6,893 nucleotides of DNA from Serpentinimonas sp. (lineage in GTDB: Bacteria > Pseudomonadota > Gammaproteobacteria > Burkholderiales > Burkholderiaceae_C). The translations under genes were made by a program, and so were the position numbers. Each line of letters begins with the position of its first letter. The stretch's first letter is position 1. A model generated the notes under the pieces. It did not search any database. It was given only the letters and a program-made list of their open reading frames with translations, and had not been told where the DNA came from. The stretch is from positions 1-6,893 of the forward strand of contig JALOSG010000141.1 of the NCBI GenBank assembly GCA_025458665.1, given 5' to 3'. This document shows positions 1-5,011 of this stretch, piece by piece.

Positions 1-407
1 CGGTGGGCAATCTCTTCGCGTTCGGCCGGGCCTATGCGCAGCGCCTGCAGGAACAGGTTGCTCTTGATGCGCAGGTTGCGCCCGGTCATGATGTTGTCGA
101 TCACGCTCATGCCCTTGAACAGCGCGAGGTTCTGGAAGGTGCGGGCTATGCCCATCTCGGCCACCTGCCGGCTGTTCATGTGCTTGAAAGTCTGGCCCCG
201 GAACGTGATGGAGCCTTCCTGCGGTGTGTACACGCCGTTGATGCAGTTCAGCATGGAACTTTTGCCCGCGCCGTTGGGACCAATGATGGCGCGGATTTCG
301 TGCTCCTTCACATCGAAGGAGATGTCGGTCAGCGCCTTGACGCCGCCAAACCGCAGGCTGATGTTCTGGACGTCGAGAATGACGTCCCCTATTTTTTTGT
401 GCGCCAT
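1..407 (-). CDS. livG: LivG-type branched-chain amino acid (HAAT family) ABC transporter ATP-binding protein, N-terminal part
   Basis: This is the cytoplasmic ATPase subunit of a HAAT-family ABC importer, which powers uptake through two Liv-type permeases. About 135 codons are visible, starting MAHKKIGDVILDVQNISLRF; the 3' end is cut by the window edge. Seen in order are a FGG segment near residue 21, the Walker A loop GPNGAGKSS near residues 44-52 (Ser where Thr is usual after the Lys, a tolerated change), and the Q-loop within GIARTFQN near residues 84-91. FGG, LNCINGVY and ARTFQN point to LivG rather than LivF. The signature motif, Walker B and H-loop are not in view. It starts about 48 bases after the acyl-CoA ligase stop, on the same strand, so co-transcription is likely. 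Only a weak AGAAG-like ribosome site precedes the ATG. The substrate need not be an amino acid: this family also imports amides, urea and aromatic or aliphatic acids, and the adjacent ligase favours an acid. Confidence 0.93.
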   Translation of the reverse strand, partial: MAHKKIGDVILDVQNISLRFGGVKALTDISFDVKEHEIRAIIGPNGAGKSSMLNCINGVYTPQEGSITFRGQTFKHMNSRQVAEMGIARTFQNLALFKGMSVIDNIMTGRNLRIKSNLFLQALRIGPAEREEIAH

Positions 408-455
408 GTTCTTCTACGTGGTTGCGTGGTGTTCTGAGCAGGGACGCCAGCGCCT

Positions 456-2402
456 TTAGGCCGCCGACTTCACCGGTGTGTAGGTCTGGGCATCCGACAG
501 CCGCAGCGTGGCGCTGACTTTGCCGGTACGGCCGTCCTCGAACTTCACCACGGTTTCTATGTACTGCTCGGTCTTGCCGCCGTAGAGCGCCTCCACCAGT
601 GCGCTGTATTTGTCGCCAATAAAGCCGCGGCGGACTTTGTTGGTGCGGGTCAGTTCGCCGTCGTCGGCATCCAACTCCTTGTGCAGGATCAGGAAGCGGC
701 TAATCTGGCTGCCCGCCAGCAGTTCGTCGCGGCTCAGGTCGGCATTGACCTTCTCCACACACTCCTTGATCAGCTGATACACCTCCGGCTTCTGTGCCAG
801 ATCGGTGTAGCCGGCGTAGGGCAGGTTGCGGCGCTCGGCCCAGTTGCCCACGGCATCGAAGTCGATGTTGACCATCACGCAGACGCGGTCGCGGCCGTCG
901 CCGTAGGCCACCACCTCCTTGATGTGGCTGAAGAACTTCAGCTTGTTCTCCACGTACTTGGGCGCGAACATGGCCCCATCGTTGGCGCCGCCCTTGATGC
1001 GGCCCACGTCTTTCACGCGGTCGATGATTTTCAGGTGGCCGCTGGCATCGATGAAGCCGGCATCGCTGGTGTGGTACCAGCCACCCTCGGTGAGCACTTC
1101 GGCGGTGGCCTTGGGGTTCTTGTAGTACTCCTTGAGCAGGCCGGGCGACTTCACCAGAATCTCCCCGTTGTCGGCCAGCTTGATTTCCACACCCTCGCAA
1201 GGTACGCCCACGGTGTCGGCGCGGGCTTCGTGGTCGGGCTGCAGGCACACGAACACGGCAGTTTCCGTGGAGCCATACAGCTGTTTCAGGTTGATGCCGA
1301 TGGAGCGGTAGAAACTGAACAGGTCCGGCCCGATGGCCTCACCGGCGGTGTAGGCCACCCGCACGCGGGACAGGCCCAGCGTGTTGCGCAGCGGGCCGTA
1401 CACGGTCAGGTCGCCCAGGCGGTACATGAGCCGGTCCAGCGCGCCCACGGGTTTGCCGTCCATGAGGTCTGGGCCCACGCGGCGGGCCACGTCCATGAAG
1501 TGGTGGAACAGCTTCCTCTTGAAGCTGCCCGCATCCTCCATGCGGATCATGACCGAGGTGAGCAACCCTTCAAACACCCGGGGGGGCGCGAAGTAGTAGG
1601 TGGGGCCAATTTCCTTCAGGTCGATCATGACCGTGCTGGAAGACTCGGGGCAGTTCACCACGTAGCCACAGGCCAGCCACTGCGCGTAGCTGAAGATGTT
1701 CTGCCCGATCCAGGCTGGCGGCAGGTAGGCCAGCACCTCCTCGTTTTCGGTGAGCTTGTCGAACTTGGCGCCTACCGATGCGCGGTCCAGCAGAGACAGG
1801 TGGGTGTGCACCACGCCCTTGGGGTTGCCCGTGGTACCCGAAGTGAAGAACATGGCAGCCACGTCTTCGGGTTGGGCTTTGTCCACCTCTTCGTTGAAAA
1901 AGTCGGGGTGTTCCTGCGCGAACACGGCACCGGCGGCCATCACTTCCTGCAGGCCTGCCAGGCCCGGCTCGTCGTAGTTGCGCAGCCCGCGCGGCTCGTC
2001 GAACAGGATGTGCTGCAACTGCGGGCACTGCTCCCGAATCTCGAGCATTTTGTCCACCTGCTCCTGGTCCTCCACCACCGCAAAACGCACATCGGCGTTG
2101 TTGATGGGGAATACGCATTCGCTGCCCACGGCGTCCTGGTAGAGCGGCACCGGAATGGCGCCGAGGGACTGCGTGGCCAGCATGGTGGCGTACAGGCGCG
2201 GGCGGTTGGAACCAATCACCACCAGGTGCTCTCCACGCTTCAGGCCGAGCTGGTGCAGTCCTCCAGCAATCGCTCTGACCAGCTGGGCCATGTCGCCCCA
2301 GGTGGTGGTTTGCCAGATACCAAATTCCTTGATGCGCATGGCAGGCGCGCCAGGGCGCTGGGCGGCATGCTGCAACAGCAAGCGGGGGAAAGTCGTCCGC
2401 AT
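456..2402 (-). CDS. AMP-forming long-chain-type acyl-CoA ligase (ANL superfamily)
   Basis: It probably activates a carboxylic acid to its CoA thioester via an acyl-adenylate in the cytosol. The chosen start gives 648 residues, in the range of the COG1022 long-chain acyl-CoA synthetases. Visible motifs are the phosphate-binding loop TSGTTGNPKG (about residues 187-196), YGSTET (376-381), the YHTSD motif with its ribose-binding Asp (about 447), the hinge-region DR (461-462), and the C-terminal LTRTNKVRR with the candidate catalytic Lys near 589. The segment after the hinge, VGRIKGGANDGAMFAPKYVE, differs from the usual GG(K/E)-I-P pattern. The open frame extends upstream to 2486, but the ATG at 2402 is preferred because GGAG sits five bases before it and the protein there begins with the family-typical TFPRLLLQHAAQRPGAPAMR. 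The gene is divergent from a Crp-type regulator and followed by a LivG-type ATPase, suggesting a coupled uptake and activation operon. The exact acid, whether fatty, aromatic or other, cannot be told. Confidence 0.92.
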   Translation of the reverse strand: MRTTFPRLLLQHAAQRPGAPAMRIKEFGIWQTTTWGDMAQLVRAIAGGLHQLGLKRGEHLVVIGSNRPRLYATMLATQSLGAIPVPLYQDAVGSECVFPINNADVRFAVVEDQEQVDKMLEIREQCPQLQHILFDEPRGLRNYDEPGLAGLQEVMAAGAVFAQEHPDFFNEEVDKAQPEDVAAMFFTSGTTGNPKGVVHTHLSLLDRASVGAKFDKLTENEEVLAYLPPAWIGQNIFSYAQWLACGYVVNCPESSSTVMIDLKEIGPTYYFAPPRVFEGLLTSVMIRMEDAGSFKRKLFHHFMDVARRVGPDLMDGKPVGALDRLMYRLGDLTVYGPLRNTLGLSRVRVAYTAGEAIGPDLFSFYRSIGINLKQLYGSTETAVFVCLQPDHEARADTVGVPCEGVEIKLADNGEILVKSPGLLKEYYKNPKATAEVLTEGGWYHTSDAGFIDASGHLKIIDRVKDVGRIKGGANDGAMFAPKYVENKLKFFSHIKEVVAYGDGRDRVCVMVNIDFDAVGNWAERRNLPYAGYTDLAQKPEVYQLIKECVEKVNADLSRDELLAGSQISRFLILHKELDADDGELTRTNKVRRGFIGDKYSALVEALYGGKTEQYIETVVKFEDGRTGKVSATLRLSDAQTYTPVKSAA

Positions 2403-2407
2403 GGGGT

Positions 2408-2411
2408 CTCC
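2408..2411 (-). promoter_or_regulatory. Ribosome binding site that decides the ligase start
   Basis: Read on the minus strand, GGAG followed by ACCCC precedes the ATG at 2402, a five-base spacing. The alternative in-frame ATG at 2486 has no comparable site at normal distance. This supports the 648-residue ligase over the 676-residue version. Confidence 0.6.
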
Positions 2412-2490
2412 GTGTTGTCGCTGGGGCGGTCGCTGGCTGTAGGCCGCCCTCCACTTTTCTCTGTGTTGCGCCGAATGTACGCCCATCGTT

Positions 2491-2498
2491 TGACGTCA
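2491..2498. repeat. Perfect 8-base palindrome TGACGTCA in divergent intergenic region
   Basis: TGACGTCA is self-complementary and lies just upstream of the longer reading-frame start of the ligase, in the gap between the two divergent genes. An 8-base palindrome can occur by chance. It is listed because it sits beside two further dyads and would fall in the ligase leader if transcription starts near the larger dyads. Confidence 0.3.
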
Positions 2499-2500
2499 TG

Positions 2501-2518
2501 TTGTCCTTGGGACGACAA
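2501..2518. promoter_or_regulatory. Candidate Crp/Fnr-family operator, dyad TTGTC-N8-GACAA
   Basis: The 18-base element has perfect five-base arms TTGTC and GACAA. Its inner 16 bases read TGTCC-N6-CGACA, which matches the spacing of the classical Crp site (TGTGA-N6-TCACA) with different inner bases and one mismatch between its own arms. It lies about 99 bases upstream of the ligase ATG and about 66 upstream of the regulator ATG. It could therefore bind the adjacent Crp-family protein to control both genes. No convincing sigma-70 boxes could be placed beside it by eye, so its role as activator site or repressor site is open. Confidence 0.4.
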
Positions 2519-2519
2519 T

Positions 2520-2552
2520 CTAGGGATTCCATCCCCTAGGAATTTCCCTTAG
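2520..2552. promoter_or_regulatory. Overlapping CTAGGG/CCCTAG-type dyads in divergent promoter region
   Basis: Bases 2520-2539 carry perfect six-base arms CTAGGG and CCCTAG around an eight-base spacer. The right arm's CTAG (2536-2539) begins a second, imperfect dyad to 2552 that ends in CCCTTAG. The element therefore has three related half-sites on about one face-repeat spacing. It lies between the candidate Crp-type site and the regulator start, which would suit an operator or promoter element for the divergent pair. The binding protein is unknown; the local Crp-family regulator is one candidate and an unlinked regulator is another. Confidence 0.4.
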
Positions 2553-2583
2553 TCCCACGTCTTCCTGATTTCCCACAGCGTTT

Positions 2584-3306
2584 ATGCAGGTTCGTTCTTC
2601 AGCGGTTGGCTCATTGCGCCAACGCTCACGTGCCCTCACGGACGAGGAATTCATGGATATTCCCTGGGTGGAACAGCTCACTCCTCAGGAGAGGGAGCGG
2701 GTGCGAGACGTGCTGTTGGTCACCGAGGCCCTGCCTGGCGACTACATCTGCCGCGTGGGCCGGCCTGTCACCTACTGGTTCGGCTTGCTGGAAGGGCTGC
2801 TCAAGATGAGCAACGACGACAGCCAGGGCCCGGTCATGACATTCACCGGCCTGGCCCCTGGCGGCTGGTTTGGCGAAGGCACGCTGCTCAAACGCGAGCC
2901 CTACCGCTACAACGTTCAGGCTTTGCGCAACTGCCGCGTGGCAGGTCTGCCGCTGGAGCACTTTCATGGTCTGCTGGACCACTCCATTGGCTTCAACCGT
3001 TTCGTCATGCGCCAGCTCAATGAGCGGCTGGGCCAGTTCATTGCCGCCCGCGAGATCGACCGTATCACCAACCCCGACATGCGCGTGGCACGCAGTCTGG
3101 CCAATCTCTTTCATCCGGGCCTGTTTCCCCGGGTTGGCGGTGTCCTGCGCATCACCCAGCAAGAACTGGCGTATCTGGTGGGCTTGTCGCGCCAGCGCGT
3201 CAACGAGGCGCTGGCCAACTTGCAGGCGGCGGGAGCCATCAAGGTGGAATACGGGGGGCTACGCGTTCTGGACCTGGCTTCGTTGCGGTCGCTGCAGGTC
3301 GACTAA
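2584..3306 (+). CDS. Crp/Fnr-superfamily transcriptional regulator
   Basis: A cytoplasmic dimeric DNA-binding regulator of 240 residues, normal length for the family. An N-terminal cyclic-nucleotide-binding-type beta barrel spans about residues 30-145, with GDYICRVGRPVTYWFGLLEG as the early strands and PGGWFGEGTLLKREPYRYNVQA as the ligand-cassette region. A dimer helix follows (about 137-160), then a winged helix-turn-helix, ITQQELAYLVGLSRQRVNEALANL (about 190-213). The Arg-Ser pair that holds cAMP phosphate in E. coli Crp appears replaced by Tyr-Arg. Only two cysteines are present (56 and 117), so there is no Fnr-type iron-sulfur cluster, and the effector is unknown. The first ATG at 2584 lacks a clear ribosome site. 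An in-frame ATG at 2653 follows GAGGA by four bases and would give a 217-residue protein that still has both domains. It is divergent from the ligase, so local control of the ligase and transporter operon, and autoregulation, are the likeliest roles. Confidence 0.9.
   Translation: MQVRSSAVGSLRQRSRALTDEEFMDIPWVEQLTPQERERVRDVLLVTEALPGDYICRVGRPVTYWFGLLEGLLKMSNDDSQGPVMTFTGLAPGGWFGEGTLLKREPYRYNVQALRNCRVAGLPLEHFHGLLDHSIGFNRFVMRQLNERLGQFIAAREIDRITNPDMRVARSLANLFHPGLFPRVGGVLRITQQELAYLVGLSRQRVNEALANLQAAGAIKVEYGGLRVLDLASLRSLQVD
2644..2648 (+). promoter_or_regulatory. GAGGA ribosome-site candidate for an internal start at 2653
   Basis: GAGGA precedes ATG 2653 by four bases inside the regulator frame, whereas the first ATG at 2584 has no evident Shine-Dalgarno sequence. 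Translation could begin at 2653 (217 residues) or at both sites. The residues removed lie before the ligand-binding barrel, so the domain assignment does not change. Confidence 0.35.
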
Positions 3307-3334
3307 ACGCGAAGTCGGCGGTTCTGGTGCAGAG

Positions 3335-3388
3335 TTCGGTGTAAAGTGATGCAATACGTTAAATCCGTTAATGCTGCGTACTTTGTAC
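3335..3388 (+). promoter_or_regulatory. Probable promoter or operator region upstream of the DUF4394 operon
   Basis: The gap between the regulator stop (3306) and the lipoprotein start (3428) is locally AT-richer than its surroundings. It holds a direct repeat, GTTAA at 3358-3362 and again at 3367-3371, nine bases apart, and an inverted repeat GTAC-TTT-GTAC at 3378-3388. TTAAAT at 3359-3364 could be a weak -10 box with TTCGGT at 3335-3340 as a poor -35 eighteen bases before it. An alternative sigma factor promoter is equally possible. No convincing rho-independent terminator for the regulator gene was seen here. Confidence 0.25.
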
Positions 3389-3418
3389 CGCCTCAGCCTG
3401 CAAAGTCGGCCCACAAAT

Positions 3419-3423
3419 GGAAG
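3419..3423 (+). promoter_or_regulatory. GGAAG ribosome binding site of the DUF4394 lipoprotein
   Basis: GGAAG lies four bases before the ATG at 3428. This start gives a proper lipoprotein signal (basic N-terminus, hydrophobic core, lipobox). The longer frame from 3371 would add 19 residues and lacks such a site. Confidence 0.55.
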
Positions 3424-3427
3424 ATTC

Positions 3428-4336
3428 ATGAAGCATCCACGTAGGAGTAGTCCTCCACTGCCGCGTTTCAGCCTGCCTGTGGTGTTGGCCGGCATGCTGA
3501 CCCTGGGTGCTTGCGCCACCACGGAGCCCGAAGGGCCGCCGGCCAAAGAGTTCGTCTGGGCATTGACCCAGGACCACCAGCTCATGCGCTTCAACAGCGG
3601 CCAGCCCCGCCGCATTCTGGAGCGCAAGCCCGTGACGGGTCTTGGCGCTGGCGAGTCGCTGCTGGGTATCGATTACAGGGTATCGCACGGGGTCCTTTTC
3701 GCGCTCTCCAACCAGGGCCGGTTGCTGACCATAGACACCGCCACCGGGGCCGCCAGGCAGGTAGGCCAGCCCGGCGGTGCTTGGCCCTTGAACGGTAAGG
3801 TCTACGGTTTCGACTTCAACCCGGCAGTCGACCGTATCCGTGTGGTCAATGAGGCCGGCCTGAACATGCGGCTGCACCCCGAGAGCGGTGCACAAGTGGA
3901 CAGCGATTCTGCTACCCCCGGCGTCCAGGCCGACCCTTCGCTCGTCTATGCACCCAACGACGTGAACGCCGGCAAGGCGCCGCGCGTCACCGCGGCTGCC
4001 TACACCTACAACACCCGCGACGAGAAAATCACCACCAACTACGCCATCGATGAGGCACTGGGAACATTGGTCACCCAAGGCAGTATCGAGGGGGTGCAGC
4101 CAGCGGTCTCTCCCAACACCGGTCGGCTGTTCACGGTAGGCACGCTGGGACTGGGCCCGCTGTCGGGTGTGTCTTTCGATATTTCTGATGTAAACAACAC
4201 CCCGCTGGTGTCTGCGGTGCTGGCCGGGCAGTCCACCACCCGGCTTTACCGCCTCGACCTGGCCACGGGCAAGGCCACGCTGCTGGGCACCGTGGACCGG
4301 GGTCAGCCCCTGCGTGGTCTGGCCATCGAGCCCTGA
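3428..4336 (+). CDS. DUF4394 domain lipoprotein
   Basis: A predicted envelope lipoprotein of 302 residues with no known biochemical role. The start is a basic n-region (MKHPRR), then a hydrophobic stretch ending in the lipobox LGAC with the lipidated Cys at about 29. Ala at +2 predicts outer-membrane sorting. The rest fits the DUF4394 pattern: WALTQDHQLMRFN (about 44-56), LLGIDYRVSHGVLFALSNQGRLLTID (78-103), GFDFNPAVDRIRVVNEAGLNMRLHP (127-151), a DPSLVYAPNDVNAGKAPRVTAAAYT block (169-193) and RLYRLDLATGKATLLGTV near the C-terminus. The repeated strand-like 'G-LY-D--TG-A--LG' units suggest a beta-propeller-like fold. It is the first gene of a probable three-gene operon, 60 bases before the cupredoxin gene. 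The function in that operon is unknown; a scaffold or ligand-binding role at the outer membrane is speculation. Confidence 0.88.
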   Translation: MKHPRRSSPPLPRFSLPVVLAGMLTLGACATTEPEGPPAKEFVWALTQDHQLMRFNSGQPRRILERKPVTGLGAGESLLGIDYRVSHGVLFALSNQGRLLTIDTATGAARQVGQPGGAWPLNGKVYGFDFNPAVDRIRVVNEAGLNMRLHPESGAQVDSDSATPGVQADPSLVYAPNDVNAGKAPRVTAAAYTYNTRDEKITTNYAIDEALGTLVTQGSIEGVQPAVSPNTGRLFTVGTLGLGPLSGVSFDISDVNNTPLVSAVLAGQSTTRLYRLDLATGKATLLGTVDRGQPLRGLAIEP

Positions 4337-4396
4337 CGCTGTGACATTTTGGGTTTGCACATGCCGCCCCAACTTCCCCATGTTTGTGCAGCAGTG

Positions 4397-5011
4397 ATGC
4401 GCAAAGGACTCAAGCCGGTACTTGGTTTGCTCGGCGGGTTGCTCTGGGTGGGGGCTGCAGCGGCCACCTCGCTGGAGGTGACAGTGCGCGACAGCGCGGG
4501 CCAACCACTGGCAGGTGCCGTGGTGGTGCTGGAGTCCCCGGCCGCGCGCAGGGCGGTCCAACCGCTGGAATCTGCCTCCATCGCACAACGCGGCAAGGCA
4601 TTTGTGCCTTCGGTGCTGGTGGTGCCGCGCGGCACGCCAGTGACGTTCCCCAACCAGGACACGGTGCGCCACCACGTCTATTCCTTCTCGGAGCCCAAGC
4701 GGTTCGAACTGAAGCTCTATCTGGGCACCCCTGCCGTGCCCGTTGTTTTCGACAAAGCCGGCGTGGTGGTGCTGGGATGCAACATCCATGACGACATGGT
4801 GGCCTGGGTGGTGGTGACGGACACACCCTATTACGGCACCACCAACGAGTCCGGGAAGGTCTTGCTCTCAGGGCTGCCCGCCGGGGACTACCAGTTGCGG
4901 GTCTGGCACCAGCGCCTTCGTGACGGCGCGCCTGCTGCACAGCAACCCCACCAGGTGAGTGCGGAGCCAGCCCGTACCACCGTCACCCTGCAGGGCCTCG
5001 AGGCACCGTGA
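4397..5011 (+). CDS. Secreted cupredoxin-like protein (often annotated 'methylamine utilization protein')
   Basis: A predicted periplasmic 204-residue copper protein. The ATG at 4397 gives a classic signal peptide (MRKGLKPVLGLLGGLLWVGAAAA, cleavage near residue 23). Earlier in-frame TTG (4349) and ATG (4361) starts would put extra residues before it and are less likely, although the ribosome site at 4397 is weak. The mature protein begins with an Ig-like strand set, LEVTVRDSAGQPLAGAVVVLES (26-47). The cupredoxin core follows: VPRGTPVTFPNQDTVRHHVYSFS (76-98) offers His92 or His93, and GCNIHDDMVAW (127-137) offers Cys128, His131 and Met134, together a plausible type 1 copper set. A C-terminal segment, ESGKVLLSGLPAGDYQLRVWH (151-171), resembles carboxypeptidase-regulatory-like domains. 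No methylamine dehydrogenase genes are nearby, so the 'methylamine utilization' label should not be taken as function. Its stop overlaps the start of the GGDEF-EAL gene, suggesting that both act together in the envelope. Confidence 0.87.
   Translation: MRKGLKPVLGLLGGLLWVGAAAATSLEVTVRDSAGQPLAGAVVVLESPAARRAVQPLESASIAQRGKAFVPSVLVVPRGTPVTFPNQDTVRHHVYSFSEPKRFELKLYLGTPAVPVVFDKAGVVVLGCNIHDDMVAWVVVTDTPYYGTTNESGKVLLSGLPAGDYQLRVWHQRLRDGAPAAQQPHQVSAEPARTTVTLQGLEAP
5008..5011 (+). other. GTGA stop-start overlap between cupredoxin and GGDEF-EAL genes
   Basis: The TGA of the cupredoxin gene (5009-5011) overlaps the GTG start (5008-5010) of the next frame. GAGG at 5000-5003 lies four bases before the GTG. 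This is the usual arrangement for translational coupling and implies fixed co-production. A later in-frame ATG at 5068 would remove 20 residues before the first membrane helix and is a fallback start. Confidence 0.6.

Noticed and set aside
3..459. Plus-strand open frames at the left edge
   Set aside because: The minus strand here encodes Walker A and Q-loop motifs of an ABC ATPase; the plus-strand frames are shadows.
1580..1586. G7 run (C7 in the ligase coding strand) as a possible phase-variable tract
   Set aside because: It encodes a plausible Ala-Pro-Pro-Arg in an uninterrupted family-typical region, and runs of this length are expected in GC-rich DNA.
2403..2486. N-terminal extension of the ligase to the ATG at 2486
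   Set aside because: The extra 28 residues are Arg/Gln-rich and unlike the family, and the ATG at 2402 has a much better ribosome site.
681..2552. Long plus-strand open frame (623 codons) opposite the acyl-CoA ligase
   Set aside because: It is antisense to a gene with clear ANL motifs. Its His-, Val- and Gly-rich low-information protein matches what GC-rich codon bias produces on the opposite strand, with no recognisable domain.
2626..3162. Minus-strand open frame inside the Crp-family gene
   Set aside because: It lies opposite a well-supported helix-turn-helix regulator and shows no domain or ribosome site.
4337..4396. Possible terminator or small gene between the lipoprotein and cupredoxin genes
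   Set aside because: No stable hairpin with a T run is apparent. The in-frame TTG and ATG upstream of 4397 only add residues before a good signal peptide.
3368..4789. Minus-strand open frame of 473 codons across the DUF4394 and cupredoxin genes
   Set aside because: It crosses two convincing plus-strand genes and their junction, and its composition is typical of an antisense shadow.
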